From positions 1 through 64,000 of the forward strand of contig CANRIR010000003.1 of NCBI GenBank assembly GCA_947630735.1: a DNA stretch of 64,000 nt, written 5' to 3'. Source of the DNA: an uncultured Marvinbryantia sp. GTDB lineage: Bacteria > Bacillota > Clostridia > Lachnospirales > Lachnospiraceae. Made by a program: the position numbers and the translations under genes. The notes beneath the pieces were generated by a model. The model was not told where the DNA came from. It did not search any database and saw only the letters and a program-made list of their open reading frames with translations. Positions within the stretch are counted from its first letter, which is position 1, and each line of letters starts with the position of its first letter. Positions 34,309 through 45,024 of this stretch are shown here, piece by piece.

Positions 34309-34953
34309 TCAGAAAAGAATCACTTTCTTCCCCACAAAGGCAAACTGCACGCCTTTTTCCTCGCGGCACTGCGCTCTCCCGTTCGTCGCCTCGGTGACCG
34401 CCTCCAAAAGCTCTGCCGCCCCGTCTTCCTGCACCAGGACCACCGTTTCCACCGCGTCGCTGTACACGGAATCCACGATCGGGATATCCCGCTGCCCCAG
34501 GAGGTACTGCAGCCTGCCGATGCCGTTGTAGTCCGTGCGGATCGTCAGCCTGCTGCCCGTCACTTTCTCCGCCACCGCACAGTGGGCAAGTCCCTCGTGC
34601 ACCGCTTTGGAATATGCTCGCACCAGCCCGCCGGTGCCCAGAAGCGTCCCGCCGAAATAGCGCGTCACCACCACGGCCGCATCGTGGATGTCCTCCCCGA
34701 GAAGCACATCCAGCATGGGCCGGCCGGCCGTGCCCTGGGGCTCCCCGTCGTCGCTGCAGCGCTGCAGCTCCTGGTTCGCCCCCACCACAAAGGCAGAACA
34801 ATTGTGGCTGGCATTCCAGTACTTTTTCTTCAGTCCGGCGATGAAGGCCAGAGCCTCCTCCTCGGAGTGCACCGGCTCCACCGTGGCGATAAAACGGGAT
34901 TTTTTTTCGATGATCTCCCCCGCGCCGCCCGTGTAAATGATTTTCTGCTCCAT
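34309..34953 (-). CDS. YigZ/IMPACT family protein
   Basis: 214 residues. The N-terminal IMPACT/UPF0029 domain has KKKYWNASHNCSAFVVG, SDDGEPQGTAGRPML and VVVTRYFGGTLLGTGGLVRAY, all diagnostic. The C-terminal DUF1949-like part is at about 140-205. The bacterial protein's role is not settled; links to translation control come from the eukaryotic IMPACT homologue. GGCGGAGGG lies before the ATG. A promoter lies about 45 bases upstream. Confidence 0.92.
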   Translation of the reverse strand: MEQKIIYTGGAGEIIEKKSRFIATVEPVHSEEEALAFIAGLKKKYWNASHNCSAFVVGANQELQRCSDDGEPQGTAGRPMLDVLLGEDIHDAAVVVTRYFGGTLLGTGGLVRAYSKAVHEGLAHCAVAEKVTGSRLTIRTDYNGIGRLQYLLGQRDIPIVDSVYSDAVETVVLVQEDGAAELLEAVTEATNGRAQCREEKGVQFAFVGKKVILF

Positions 34954-34998
34954 AATCCCTCCGCCGTTCCAAGTCCCCGCGGAACAGCTCTTTTAGGT

Positions 34999-35027
34999 AT
35001 TTTACGTTATCGGACTGCAAAAGTCAA
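34999..35027 (-). promoter_or_regulatory. Promoter of the YigZ-murI-DUF1934 group
   Basis: Minus strand TTGACT (35022-35027), 17 bases, TAAAAT (34999-35004), about 45 bases before the YigZ-type ATG. It is divergent from the class A PBP gene. Confidence 0.65.
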
Positions 35028-35139
35028 CATTCTGCCCCCTTTCCTTTGCACACAATATTTGTTATACTATGGATAGCCAAGAAAAAAACGGGCAAGTTAT
35101 AACTAGGTTTTTTGGCGCGTTTTGCCGGAAAGGATCTCT

Positions 35140-37917
35140 ATGAAGTACGGCCGACAGGATATCGAGAAAAAACAGCAGAATATGACAGCCCAAAAGGTGG
35201 AGCAGAAGGCCGGCATGACCCTGGTGCGCGTCCTTCTGGCCGCCCTTTTTGCCGTCGTCATCATGACGGCATGCGGCGGCTACGGCATCGTGCGGGGCCT
35301 TTTAAACAGCGCGCCCGATATCAGCGAGCTGAGCACCGCCCCCGCGGAGGCGGCCACCTACATCTACAACGCCGCCGGGAAGCAGATCCAGAAGCTGACT
35401 GCCCCCACCTCCAACCGCACCCCGGTCTCCCTGGACCAGGTGCCGGCCGACCTGCAGAACGCGGTGGTGGCCATAGAGGACGAGCGCTTTTACGAGCACA
35501 ACGGCATCGATATCCGCGGCATTATCCGCGCGTTTGTGGTGGGCATCACGGGCGGCAGCTTCTCGGAGGGCGCCAGCACCATCACGCAGCAGCTTCTAAA
35601 AAACAGCGTGTTCCCCGACTGGGTGAACGAATCCTCCCTGGCCGAGAGCTTCAAGCGGAAATTCCAGGAGCAGTACCTGGCCGTCCAGCTGGAGCAGAAC
35701 CTGGAGAAAAACCTTTCCAAAGAGGAGGCCAAGCGCAGGATCCTGGAGGACTACCTGAACACCATCAACCTGGGCGCGGGCACCTACGGCGTGCAGGCCG
35801 CCGCCCTGCGCTATTTTAATAAAGACGTATCGGACCTTACCCTCTCGGAGTGCGCGGTCATCGCGGGCATCACGCAGAACCCCACCGGCTACAATCCCAT
35901 CCTCTACCCGGAGGCCAACGCCGTGCGGCGCAAGATGGTGCTGGATAAGATGCTGGAGCAGCACTATATCTCCCAGGCAAAATACGACGGGGCCCTGGCG
36001 GACGACGTGTACTCCCGGATCCTGGAGACAGACACCCAGACCGGCGAAACTTCCGTATATTCCTACTACACCGACGCCATGATCGACCAGATCCTGGAGG
36101 ACCTGGTGAGCGAGAAGGGCTACACCAGCACCCAGGCATACAAGGCGCTCTACTCCGGCGGCCTGCGCATCTACAGCGCGCAGGACGAGGCCATCCAGCA
36201 GATCTGCGACGAGGAGTTCGCCAACGCGGCCAACTTCCCGGCGGAGACGCTGATCGGCCTGGACTACGCCCTGAGCCTTCAGAAAGCCGACGGCTCCACC
36301 GTCCACTACGGGAACAACAACGTGCGGGACTATTTTTCCGCCCAGGATCCCTCCTTCCGGATGATGTTCTACGACGAGGAGACCGCGCGCAGCTGTGCCG
36401 AGCAGTTTGCGCAGGCCATGACGGAGCCGGGCGACACCATGCTGGGAGAGCGCATATCCCTCGTGCCCCAGCCCCAGGCCTCCGCGGTGATCATCGAGCA
36501 GTCCACCGGCTATGTGAAGGCCATCGTGGGCGGCCGCGGCAAAAAAGAGGCCAGCCTTACCTTAAACCGCGCCGCCTCCACCAGGAGACAGCCCGGATCC
36601 ACCTTCAAGCCCCTGGCCGTCTACGCGCCCGCCATCGACCACGACCGCAAGACTCTCGCGACGGTCTACGACAACGCGCCCTACTCCTACACTTCCGGCG
36701 CGGAACTGAAAAACTGGGACAGCGACTACGGGTACAGCGGACTGGAGACCATCCGCTCCGCCCTGACAAAATCCATCAACGTGGTGGCCGTGAAGTGCCT
36801 GACGGAGATCACGCCCCAGGTGGGGCTCTCCTACCTGGAGCGCTTCGGCATCTCCACCTTATATGACAACGATATGGACGCGGACGGGAACCTCATCACG
36901 GACGCCTACCAGCCCCTTGCCCTGGGAGGCGTCACGGACGGCGTGGTAAACCTGGAACTGACGGCCGCCTACGCCGCGCTGGCAAACGGGGGCCGGTACA
37001 TCAAGCCGAAATTCTACACCCGCATTGAGGACAGCCAGGGCAATATCGTCCTCGACAACGCCTGCACGCCCACGGAGGTGGTCCGGGAGTCCACCGCCTA
37101 CCTGATCACCAAAGCCATGGAGGACGTGGTCAAGAGCCCGGAGGGCACCGCCTACGGCACGGTCAATTTAGGGGAGATGCCGGTGGCCGGAAAGACCGGC
37201 ACCACGGACCAGTCCAAGGACATCTGGTTTGAGGGCTACACCCCCTACTACACCTGCGGCGTCTGGGGCGGCTACGACGACAACAGCGCCCTTCCGGACT
37301 ACGACAGCAGCTTCAGCAGCTATGCGAAGGTTCTGTGGAACTCCATTATGGCTCGGATCCACGCGACCCTGCCGCCGGTGGACTTCGCGCAGCCCTCCGA
37401 CATCACCGCCGCGGTCATCTGCAAAAAATCCGGCAAGCTGGCCGTGGACGGGCTGTGCACGGCGGACCCGCGGGGGAGCCAGGTGTACACCGAATATTTT
37501 ACCGCCGACACCATGCCCACTACCACCTGCGACGTGCATGTGGCGGTGCCCGTGTGCACGGTCACGGGCCTGCGCGCCTCCAATTCCTGCACGGCGGTGG
37601 TAAAAGCCTTTATCCAGCGCCCGCCCGGAAGCACCGGGACCACGGACGATTCCAACTATGCGGTTCCGACCCAGGTCTGCCCGGGGCACGCGAAAAAGGA
37701 GACCGAAAGTTCCTCAGATAAGAAGCCGGACGACGGCGTCATCCAGATCGGGGGCTCCGGCGCGCAGGATCCGTCAAACGGCGGCCTGTCCGGCCAGGGC
37801 GGGAACCCCGGAAACGCAGGCGGAGGCTCCGCCCCCGGGAATACCGGAAACGGAACCTCCTTCGATGACATCCCTGCGGATGAATATTACAATGACGGCA
37901 CGGTGATCATCTACTGA
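35140..37917 (+). CDS. Class A penicillin-binding protein (PBP1A type), transglycosylase/transpeptidase
   Basis: 925 residues from the ATG at 35140 (AAAGGA upstream). One transmembrane anchor is at about 27-50. The GT51 glycosyltransferase domain follows (AIEDERFYEHNGIDIRGI, GASTITQQLLKN). The transpeptidase has SxxK in PGSTFKPL, SxN in KSINVVAV and KTG in VAGKTGTTD. A C-terminal Cys-containing region and a Gly/Pro/Ser-rich tail with no fold end the protein. It polymerises and cross-links peptidoglycan outside the membrane. A weak promoter (TTTCCT-17-TATACT, 35040-35068) and an A/T hairpin GCCAAGAAAAAA...GTTTTTTGGC (35076-35116) lie in its leader. Confidence 0.95.
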   Translation: MKYGRQDIEKKQQNMTAQKVEQKAGMTLVRVLLAALFAVVIMTACGGYGIVRGLLNSAPDISELSTAPAEAATYIYNAAGKQIQKLTAPTSNRTPVSLDQVPADLQNAVVAIEDERFYEHNGIDIRGIIRAFVVGITGGSFSEGASTITQQLLKNSVFPDWVNESSLAESFKRKFQEQYLAVQLEQNLEKNLSKEEAKRRILEDYLNTINLGAGTYGVQAAALRYFNKDVSDLTLSECAVIAGITQNPTGYNPILYPEANAVRRKMVLDKMLEQHYISQAKYDGALADDVYSRILETDTQTGETSVYSYYTDAMIDQILEDLVSEKGYTSTQAYKALYSGGLRIYSAQDEAIQQICDEEFANAANFPAETLIGLDYALSLQKADGSTVHYGNNNVRDYFSAQDPSFRMMFYDEETARSCAEQFAQAMTEPGDTMLGERISLVPQPQASAVIIEQSTGYVKAIVGGRGKKEASLTLNRAASTRRQPGSTFKPLAVYAPAIDHDRKTLATVYDNAPYSYTSGAELKNWDSDYGYSGLETIRSALTKSINVVAVKCLTEITPQVGLSYLERFGISTLYDNDMDADGNLITDAYQPLALGGVTDGVVNLELTAAYAALANGGRYIKPKFYTRIEDSQGNIVLDNACTPTEVVRESTAYLITKAMEDVVKSPEGTAYGTVNLGEMPVAGKTGTTDQSKDIWFEGYTPYYTCGVWGGYDDNSALPDYDSSFSSYAKVLWNSIMARIHATLPPVDFAQPSDITAAVICKKSGKLAVDGLCTADPRGSQVYTEYFTADTMPTTTCDVHVAVPVCTVTGLRASNSCTAVVKAFIQRPPGSTGTTDDSNYAVPTQVCPGHAKKETESSSDKKPDDGVIQIGGSGAQDPSNGGLSGQGGNPGNAGGGSAPGNTGNGTSFDDIPADEYYNDGTVIIY

Positions 37918-37953
37918 CCCGCCGCGCGGATCAGGCACGGCAGAAGTCCTGCG

Positions 37954-38886
37954 TCAGAGCACCAGTCTGGCCGCGCCGTAGATCCCGGCGTCGTTGCCCA
38001 GCTCCGCAAGGGCGAACAGGGTCTCCTTGCAGGGCAGGAAGGCATACTGCCGGTAATACTTCCGGATATAGTCCAGAAGGATGGGGCCCGCCTTGGACAC
38101 GCCGCCGCCGATGACAAAGATCTCCGGATCCGTCACGCCGGCCACGCAGGCCAGCGCCGTGCCCAGATATTTTCCGAACTCCTCCGCGATCTCCATCGCC
38201 ACGGCGTCGTTCTCCTTGACCGCGTCAAACACGCTCTTCGCGGAGATCTCCTGGCCCCGCAGCACGGAGGGCGCCGCGTCCTTTGCCAGGCGGCGCTTTG
38301 CCAGGTAGGTGATGCCGGTGGCGGAGGCCACCTGCTCCAGGCAGCCGCGGTTGCCGCAGTTGCAGTCCGCGTCCACGGAGTCCGTCACATGGATGTGGCC
38401 GATCTCTCCGCCCGCGCCGTGGGAGCCGGTGATGATCTGTCCGTTATGGATGACGCCGCCGCCCACGCCGGTGCCCAGCGTCACAAGCACCACATTGTGG
38501 TACCCGGCTCCGCCGCCCTGCCACATTTCTCCCAGGGCAGCCACGTTGGCGTCGTTGCCGGCCTTCACGTGAAGCCCCGTGAGGCGCTCCATCTGCGCCA
38601 CGATATGTACATAGCCCCAGTGGAGATTGACCGCCGCCGGAACTTCCCCCTCGTCGTTCACCGGGCCCGGAATGCCGATGCCCACCCCCGCGATCTCATC
38701 GCGGTCCAGATTTTTCTCGCGGATCTTGTCCGCGATGGCGTCCGCCACGTCCGGCAGGATGTAGCTGCCGTTGTTCTCCGTCCTGGTGGGGATCTCCCAC
38801 TTGTCCAGCACGGTGCCCTTCACGTCAAACAGGCCGCACTTGATGGTGGTCCCGCCCACGTCGATGCCAAAGCAATACTCTTTCAT
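37954..38886 (-). CDS. ROK-family glucokinase
   Basis: 310 residues. The ATP-binding motif is GIDVGGTTIKCGLFD at the N-terminus, the catalytic Asp lies in AGNDANVAALGE, and the ROK zinc site is in HIHVTDSVDADCNCGNRGCLE. It phosphorylates glucose, by family knowledge (equivalent to glcK). GGAGG lies upstream of the ATG. It follows hprK by 15 bases, joining two carbon-control genes in one transcript. It is convergent with the PBP gene; a CTGACCC/GGATCAG hairpin lies between them without a T-run. Confidence 0.93.
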   Translation of the reverse strand: MKEYCFGIDVGGTTIKCGLFDVKGTVLDKWEIPTRTENNGSYILPDVADAIADKIREKNLDRDEIAGVGIGIPGPVNDEGEVPAAVNLHWGYVHIVAQMERLTGLHVKAGNDANVAALGEMWQGGGAGYHNVVLVTLGTGVGGGVIHNGQIITGSHGAGGEIGHIHVTDSVDADCNCGNRGCLEQVASATGITYLAKRRLAKDAAPSVLRGQEISAKSVFDAVKENDAVAMEIAEEFGKYLGTALACVAGVTDPEIFVIGGGVSKAGPILLDYIRKYYRQYAFLPCKETLFALAELGNDAGIYGAARLVL

Positions 38887-38901
38887 GATCCTTTTCCTCC
38901 G

Positions 38902-39837
38902 TTACTGTTCGCGCTTTCTTGTCAGATTCTGCTGCACGCGGTTGTACAGCTCCTGGGCCGCGTTGTAGCCCATCTTCTTCTGGCGGTGGTTGACCGCCGC
39001 CGCCTCCACGATCACCGCCAGGTTCCTGCCCGGACGGATGGGGATGGAATGGCAAACCACCCGGTTGCCGAGGAATTCCGTATACTCCTCCTCCAGGCCC
39101 AGGCGGTCGTACTCTTTGTCCCGGTTCCACTCCTCCAGCTTTACCACGATGTCGATGGTCTGGGTATTCTTTACGGCCTCCACGCCGTACAGAGTCTTCA
39201 CGTCGATGATGCCGATGCCGCGCAGCTCGATAAAGTGCCGGGTGATATCCGGCGCGCTCCCCACCAGGCTGGCGTCGCTCACCTTGCGGATCTCCACCAC
39301 GTCGTCGGAGATCAGCCGGTGCCCGCGGCGTATGAGCTCCAGGGCCGCCTCGCTCTTGCCGATGCCGCTCTCGCCCATCATCAGCACGCCCTCGCCGTAC
39401 ACATCCACCAGAACGCCGTGGATGGAGATGCAGGGCGCAAGCTCCACGTTCAGCCAGCGGATGATCTCCGCCATAAACGCGGAGGTCTCCTTGTCGGTCG
39501 TCAGCACCGGAACGCCGTACCGGGTGGCCACCTCCAGAAGATCTTCATCGGGCACGGTCCTGGTGGTGTAGATGATGCAGGGGCTCTTATAGGAGACAAA
39601 CTGCTCGTACACCGGCAGCTTCTGCTCTCTGGGGAGGCCCTGGAGATAGGTGTACTCCACATATCCCACGATCTGCACCCGCTCCGAGGTAAAGTGCTCG
39701 AAATACCCGGTCAGCTGCAGGGCCGCGCGGTTGATGTCCGGCACGGTAACCCGGATCTGGGACAGATCCACATCCGGCGTCACATTTTTCAGGTTCATTT
39801 TTTCCACGATCCGCGTCAGCGAAACACTGTTTGCCAT
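38902..39837 (-). CDS. hprK: HPr kinase/phosphorylase
   Basis: 311 residues. The Walker A motif is MMGESGIGKSEAALELI and the signature region ELRGIGIIDVKTLYG follows, with the C-terminal RPGRNLAVIVEAAAVNHRQK. It phosphorylates HPr on Ser46 in response to glycolytic intermediates and controls catabolite repression with CcpA in Firmicutes. GGAGG precedes the ATG. It is downstream of uvrC and upstream of glucokinase. Confidence 0.97.
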   Translation of the reverse strand: MANSVSLTRIVEKMNLKNVTPDVDLSQIRVTVPDINRAALQLTGYFEHFTSERVQIVGYVEYTYLQGLPREQKLPVYEQFVSYKSPCIIYTTRTVPDEDLLEVATRYGVPVLTTDKETSAFMAEIIRWLNVELAPCISIHGVLVDVYGEGVLMMGESGIGKSEAALELIRRGHRLISDDVVEIRKVSDASLVGSAPDITRHFIELRGIGIIDVKTLYGVEAVKNTQTIDIVVKLEEWNRDKEYDRLGLEEEYTEFLGNRVVCHSIPIRPGRNLAVIVEAAAVNHRQKKMGYNAAQELYNRVQQNLTRKREQ

Positions 39838-39882
39838 AGCTTTTTCCTCCGTTTTTTATCATAGCATATCCCGATCGGAACT

Positions 39883-41724
39883 TCAATGAAAGAAATCATA
39901 CACCTTCTGCGCGGCCGCGCGGTTCATGGCCTCGGTGCCGGCCAGCTCCTCCACCGAGGCGTCCCGGATGGCCTCCAGGGATTTAAACCGGCGCATCAGC
40001 GCTTTGCGGCGGGTCTCCCCGATGCCGTCGATGTCGTCCAGCACTGAGTGCACCTGCTGCTTTTGGCGCAGGGAGCGGTGGTACTCGATGGCGAACCGGT
40101 GGGCCTCGTCCTGGATCCGGGTGATGAGCCGGAAGCCCTCGGAATTGTGCTCGATGGGAATCTCCTCGTTCTGGTAGTACAGGCCCCGGGTGCGGTGGTT
40201 GTCGTCCTTTACCATGCCGCAGACCGGGATGTCCAGGTGCAGCGCTTCCAGCACGCGCAGGGCCACGTTTACCTGCCCCTTTCCGCCGTCCATCATGATC
40301 AGATCCGGGAAGCGGCTGAAGCTGCCGAACTGGGCATTTTCGCCCTCCCGCTCCGCGAGGCCGTGGGAGAAGCGCCTCGTGAGCACCTCCTCCATGCTGG
40401 CGTAATCGTCCGGCCCTTTTACGGTCTTGATCTTAAATTTGCGGTAATCGCTGGACTTTGGCTTTCCCCTCTCGTACACGATCATGGAGCCCACCGACTC
40501 AAAGCCGCTGATATTGGAGATGTCGTAGGCCTCCACCCGCACCACGCCGGTCAGGCCCAGAAGCTGCGCGATCTCCTTCATGGCTCCGATGGTGCGGCCC
40601 TCCTCGCGCTTGATCCTCTCCCGGTCCTGGGTCAGCACCATCTCCGCGTTTTTCGCCGCCAGCTCCACCAGCTTTTCCTTGGTCCCCTTCTGCGGCACGC
40701 GGATGTGCACGCGCCCGCCGCGGCGGCTCCCGAGCCACTCCTCGATCACGGCGGCGTCCTCGATCTCCTCCGGCAGCATGATCTCCCGCGGGATGAAGGG
40801 CGTGCCGGAGTAAAACTGCTTGAGGAAGCTGTTTAAAATGACGCTGGGCGTATCGTCCTGGGCCGCCCGCAGGTAGAAATGATCCCGCCCGATCAGCCGG
40901 CCCGCGCGCACAAAGAACACCTGCACCACCGCGTCCCGGTCGTCGCAGGCGAGGGCGATCACGTCCTTGTCCTCGCCGTCGCCCGATGTGATCTTCTGCT
41001 TCTGGGCCACCTGCTTCACGCTGTTTAAGAGCTCCCGCTGCCGGATGGCCTCCTCAAAATCCAGGCGGTCCGATGCCTCCTGCATGCGCTCCTCCAGCAT
41101 CTTTAACACGGGCTTGTAGTTCCCGTTCAAAAACTCGATGGCCTGGCTCACATTCCGGGCGTACTCCTCCTGCCCGACATAGCCCTGACAGGGCGCCTGG
41201 CACTGCCGGATGTGGTAGTTTAGACAGGGGCGCTCTTTCCCGATATCCCTGGGCAGCGCGCGGCTGCAGGTGCGCAGGTGGTACAGCCTGTTGATGAGCT
41301 CGATGGTGTCCTTCACCGCACCCGCGCTGGTGTAAGGCCCGAAATAGCGGGACTTGTCCTTCTTCATGGTGCGGGAGAACAGCACCCGCGGGAAGGGCTC
41401 CCCCACGGTCACCTTGATGAACGGGTAGGTCTTGTCGTCCTTCAGCATGGTGTTGTACTTGGGCCGGTGCTCCTTGATGAGGTTGCACTCCAGCACCAGC
41501 GCCTCCAGCTCCGAGTCCGTGACGATGTACTCAAAGCGGCTGATCTGCGTGACCATGCGGTCGATCTTCGCGCCCTTGCTGCGGCTCAGCTGAAAATACT
41601 GGCGCACCCGGTTTTTCAGGCTGACCGCCTTTCCCACATAGATGATGGCGTCCTTCGCGTCGTGCATAATATAAACTCCCGGCCGCGCCGGGAGTTTTTT
41701 TAATTCTTCCTGAATATCAAACAT
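39883..41724 (-). CDS. uvrC: Excinuclease ABC subunit C
   Basis: 613 residues from the ATG at 41724 ([22 protein letters not shown]) with GGAGAG upstream; the ORF track's longer start would run into galE. The GIY-YIG nuclease domain is at the N-terminus ([19 protein letters not shown]), then UVR and RNase H-like domains, and a C-terminal helix-hairpin-helix region ([16 protein letters not shown]). It makes both incisions in nucleotide excision repair. No LexA box is visible upstream, but uvrC directly follows galE and may be cotranscribed. Confidence 0.97.
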   Translation of the reverse strand: MFDIQEELKKLPARPGVYIMHDAKDAIIYVGKAVSLKNRVRQYFQLSRSKGAKIDRMVTQISRFEYIVTDSELEALVLECNLIKEHRPKYNTMLKDDKTYPFIKVTVGEPFPRVLFSRTMKKDKSRYFGPYTSAGAVKDTIELINRLYHLRTCSRALPRDIGKERPCLNYHIRQCQAPCQGYVGQEEYARNVSQAIEFLNGNYKPVLKMLEERMQEASDRLDFEEAIRQRELLNSVKQVAQKQKITSGDGEDKDVIALACDDRDAVVQVFFVRAGRLIGRDHFYLRAAQDDTPSVILNSFLKQFYSGTPFIPREIMLPEEIEDAAVIEEWLGSRRGGRVHIRVPQKGTKEKLVELAAKNAEMVLTQDRERIKREEGRTIGAMKEIAQLLGLTGVVRVEAYDISNISGFESVGSMIVYERGKPKSSDYRKFKIKTVKGPDDYASMEEVLTRRFSHGLAEREGENAQFGSFSRFPDLIMMDGGKGQVNVALRVLEALHLDIPVCGMVKDDNHRTRGLYYQNEEIPIEHNSEGFRLITRIQDEAHRFAIEYHRSLRQKQQVHSVLDDIDGIGETRRKALMRRFKSLEAIRDASVEELAGTEAMNRAAAQKVYDFFH

Positions 41725-41738
41725 ATACTCTCCACTGA

Positions 41739-42755
41739 TCAGTCTGCGTAGCCGTTGGGGTTGGCGCTCTGCCATCTCCAGCTGTCGGCGCACATTTCGT
41801 CGATCCCTTTTTCCGCCGTCCAGCCGAGCTCCTTCGCGGCCTTGGACGGATCCGCGTAGCAGGTGGCGATGTCCCCCGGGCGGCGGGGCTTGATCACATA
41901 GGGAAGCTCCCTCCCGCAGGCGCGCTCGAACGCGTGCAGCACGTCCAGCACACTGTAACCCTTGCCGGTGCCCAGGTTGTAGATCGATACGCCCGCCTTC
42001 TCCTCCAGCTTCTTGATGGCCTTCACATGGCCTTTGGCAAGATCCACCACATGGATGTAGTCGCGCACGCCGGTGCCGTCCGGCGTGTCATAGTCGTTTC
42101 CGAACACGCCCAGGGCCTGCAGCTTGCCCACAGCCACCTGCGCGATGTAGGGCACCAGGTTGTTGGGGATCCCCTTGGGATCCTCGCCGATCAGGCCGCT
42201 CTCGTGCGCCCCGATGGGATTGAAGTAGCGCAGGAGCACCACGTTCCACTCGGGATCCGCCACATTCAGGTCGGTCAGCACCTGCTCCAGCATCCCCTTC
42301 GTCTGCCCGTAGGGGTTGGTGATCTTTCCCTTGGGGCACTCCTCCGTGATGGGCACGAAGGCCGGATCGCCGTACACGGTGGCGGAGGAGCTGAACACGA
42401 TGTTCTTCACGCCGTGCTGCCGCATGACGTCGCAGAGGTGGAACGTGCCCGTCATATTGTTGTGGTAATACTCCAGCGGCTTGGCAACCGACTCGCCCAC
42501 CGCCTTCAGGCCCGCAAAATGGATGACCGAATCGATGCGCTCCACATCAAACACATGATCCAGCGCGTCCCTGTCCAAAAGATCTATCTGGTAAAATGTG
42601 ACGTGCTTTCCGGTGATCTTCTCCACGCGCTCCAGCGCTTTGGCGCTGGAATTGCAGAGATTGTCTGCCACCACCACTTCATAGCCCTCGTTTAACAGCT
42701 CCACGCAGGTGTGGCTCCCGATGTAGCCGGCTCCGCCGGTAACTAAAATTGACAT
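41739..42755 (-). CDS. galE: UDP-glucose 4-epimerase
   Basis: 338 residues, extended short-chain dehydrogenase fold. NAD-binding is [19 protein letters not shown], and the catalytic Ser-Tyr-Lys triad is in [11 protein letters not shown] and [11 protein letters not shown]. It interconverts UDP-glucose and UDP-galactose for the Leloir pathway and surface glycans. AGGAGG precedes the ATG. It follows a sugar-nucleotidyltransferase-like gene. Confidence 0.96.
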   Translation of the reverse strand: MSILVTGGAGYIGSHTCVELLNEGYEVVVADNLCNSSAKALERVEKITGKHVTFYQIDLLDRDALDHVFDVERIDSVIHFAGLKAVGESVAKPLEYYHNNMTGTFHLCDVMRQHGVKNIVFSSSATVYGDPAFVPITEECPKGKITNPYGQTKGMLEQVLTDLNVADPEWNVVLLRYFNPIGAHESGLIGEDPKGIPNNLVPYIAQVAVGKLQALGVFGNDYDTPDGTGVRDYIHVVDLAKGHVKAIKKLEEKAGVSIYNLGTGKGYSVLDVLHAFERACGRELPYVIKPRRPGDIATCYADPSKAAKELGWTAEKGIDEMCADSWRWQSANPNGYAD

Positions 42756-42800
42756 ATGCTTCCTCCTTGTGCTCTTTTTTCTCTTATGCCCGCAGATCTC

Positions 42801-43721
42801 TTATGTCCACAGATACGCCGGATAAATGCCCGCGTCTTTCATGTCCTGTATGGCTTTTACCACCACAGGCTTGTCCTCCCGGTAGGTCACGCCGTACCAG
42901 CGGTCCTCCGTCTTCAGCACCTGCACGGTGGCCTTTCCCGCGCGCACCAGCACGTCCACCGCATAGGGCAGGAAATACTCGCATTTCTGCGGATTTTTCT
43001 CCAGGTTATCGCGCAGGAAAACGGGAAATCCCTCCCGCAGCTCCTCTAAGAAGCTCCTGCCAAACCCCCACATGTTCAGGGACACCACGCTTTCCTTCGG
43101 GATGACCGTCCAGGTGGCCCCGCCGTCCTCCGTATAGGCGGCGTCGCCGCCCCGGCGCTCGATGTGCGTGCGCTCGCGGATCTCCTTCAGGAACCCGTCC
43201 CCGTCCGTCACGCAGATTCCCCGCGACACATGGCCGTTCTCGGTCAGCGTGTTCCCGAGGACATAGCCCACCATGGCGTAGCGGTATTTCTCATCGTCCC
43301 TGTGGGTCGTCAGATAGTCGTACATCAGCCGGTAGGCGGCCGGTCCGTAGTAGTCGTCCGCGTTGATGACCGCGAAGGGCCCCTCGATCTTATCCGCCGC
43401 GGACAGCACCGCCTGGCCCGTGCCGAAGGGCTTTACCCTGTCTTTGGGCACCGCGAACCCCTGCGGCAGATCGCCGAGCCTCTGGAAGGCGTAGTCCACC
43501 TCCACATGCCTCTCCATGCGGTCGCCCACGGCCGCCCGGAAATCCGCCTCGTTCTCTTCTTTGATCACAAAGATCACTTTCCCAAACCCGGCGCGCACCG
43601 CGTCATAGACCGAAAAGTCTATGATCTTGTGGCCCGCCTCATCCACCGGGTCGATCTGTTTCAGTCCCCCGTAGCGGCTGCCCATGCCCGCCGCCATGAT
43701 CACTAAAGCTGGTCTTTCCAT
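42801..43721 (-). CDS. Sugar-phosphate nucleotidyltransferase family protein
   Basis: 306 residues. The Rossmann-type nucleotidyltransferase start VIMAAGMGSRYGGLKQIDPV carries the G-rich pyrophosphorylase loop with Arg and Lys. GTGQAVLSA and VINADDYYG (metal-binding Asp) follow. The substrate sugar cannot be told; it is shorter and diverges from GalU and GlmU. Position next to galE and a cell-wall amidase suggests a role in cell-surface sugar supply. Confidence 0.85.
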   Translation of the reverse strand: MERPALVIMAAGMGSRYGGLKQIDPVDEAGHKIIDFSVYDAVRAGFGKVIFVIKEENEADFRAAVGDRMERHVEVDYAFQRLGDLPQGFAVPKDRVKPFGTGQAVLSAADKIEGPFAVINADDYYGPAAYRLMYDYLTTHRDDEKYRYAMVGYVLGNTLTENGHVSRGICVTDGDGFLKEIRERTHIERRGGDAAYTEDGGATWTVIPKESVVSLNMWGFGRSFLEELREGFPVFLRDNLEKNPQKCEYFLPYAVDVLVRAGKATVQVLKTEDRWYGVTYREDKPVVVKAIQDMKDAGIYPAYLWT

Positions 43722-43730
43722 CCTGTTCTC

Positions 43731-45011
43731 CTAACGATTGGTGCAGATACTCTGGTTGTTGAAGATATATTCTTTTCCGTTGATGACCTTCTTCGTATTC
43801 CGGCAGGCGATGCCGTTCGCCTCCAGATACAGCCATTTCTGATGGTAATACACCCAGGTGTCCTGCGCCATTCTTCCATTTTTCAGATCATAATACCGGT
43901 AATAGCCGTTGGAGCTTTTCATCGGGCCCGTCACCATCACCGCGTTCCGGTAGGCAAAATAGTACCAGCCGTCCTCCACCTTTGTGAGGCCCACGCAGGC
44001 CGCATGGTCCCTCGGGCTGAAGTAGTAGCGCTTGCCGTCGATATCGCGCCAGCCCTCATACAGCTTTCCGTTGTTGCTCGCCAGATACAGGCGGTTCTCA
44101 TAGGTCACCAGGCCGCTCTGCCGCACCCCGTTCTCATCGGAGAGATAGGAAACCTGGCCGATCTGGAAGACGCCGGTCTGCAGGACGCCGTATTTGTCAA
44201 AGCAATAGTACTTGCCGCCGATGTTCTGCCAGGCGTTCCGCACCTTCACGCCGTTCACATAGTATGTGCGGTATCTGCCCTCCGTGCGCCAGCCGGTGAA
44301 CGGTTTTGCCTTGGACAGGTTCAGCACCTTCGCGATCCCGTCCGCATCCGCCACACCCATGGCCTTCAGGCTTGCCTCCGTGCTCAGATACGACCTGCAG
44401 TCGTTCGGATTGCTCAAAAAACAGTGTTCTACGATCAGGCTGGGTATCTTGTACTGCATGCCGTAGAGGATGATCCCCAGCTCGTCGTCATATCCGTAGC
44501 CGTTATTTTTGATCCCCGCCTGAGCGCCCAGCTCATTCAGGATAGCGGTGCCCAGCTTTCTGGAATACCGGGCCGCGGTGTTCGTCTCGGGGTAGGCCGC
44601 GTAGGTCGGCACCATCGCGTAAGCCCCCGACAGGGACGTCGGGCATTCCACCGTGTCGTTCAGATGGATGCTCACCAGCGCTATGGCATTGACACTTTTC
44701 GCTTTCTTGATCCTGGTCTCGCGGTCCATATAGGGGACGTCGTTGGAATAGCGCGTCATATAGACCTTCACGCCTTCATAGGTCTCCAGCTGCGCCTTCG
44801 CGTACTGGGCGATCTTAAGGTTGAGGATGTCCTCGCGGTACTCCCTGCCGTCCCATGTCCGGGTTGCGCACCCCTCTCCGCCGTGGCCGGGATCCAGGAC
44901 GACCACATAGTCCTTCGCCTGCACCTGCAGGGCGGAAAACAGGAGCGCCGTCAGCAGAAACGCTCCGCATATCAGTTTCTTCCACGGGTTCCCACTGTAT
45001 TCTTTCTTCAT
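43731..45011 (-). CDS. Secreted N-acetylmuramoyl-L-alanine amidase with choline-binding-like repeats
   Basis: 426 residues. Signal peptide about 1-32. The Amidase_3 domain spans about 35-230: zinc ligands are His in VVLDPGHGGEG, Glu in the REYREDIL region and His in VSIHLND, and the catalytic Glu is in IVEHCFLSN. The C-terminal half (about 235-426) is made of cell-wall-binding repeats (GWRTEGRYRTYYVNGV, NIGGKYYCFDKYGVLQTG, DIDGKRYYFSP). It cleaves the stem peptide from glycan strands, e.g. in cell separation. It is downstream of ftsZ but separated by a terminator. Confidence 0.92.
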   Translation of the reverse strand: MKKEYSGNPWKKLICGAFLLTALLFSALQVQAKDYVVVLDPGHGGEGCATRTWDGREYREDILNLKIAQYAKAQLETYEGVKVYMTRYSNDVPYMDRETRIKKAKSVNAIALVSIHLNDTVECPTSLSGAYAMVPTYAAYPETNTAARYSRKLGTAILNELGAQAGIKNNGYGYDDELGIILYGMQYKIPSLIVEHCFLSNPNDCRSYLSTEASLKAMGVADADGIAKVLNLSKAKPFTGWRTEGRYRTYYVNGVKVRNAWQNIGGKYYCFDKYGVLQTGVFQIGQVSYLSDENGVRQSGLVTYENRLYLASNNGKLYEGWRDIDGKRYYFSPRDHAACVGLTKVEDGWYYFAYRNAVMVTGPMKSSNGYYRYYDLKNGRMAQDTWVYYHQKWLYLEANGIACRNTKKVINGKEYIFNNQSICTNR

Positions 45012-45024
45012 TATGTACCTCTTT

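Noticed and set aside
38389-39864. 491-codon plus-strand ORF opposite glucokinase and hprK
   Set aside because: Shadow of two genes with complete catalytic motifs.
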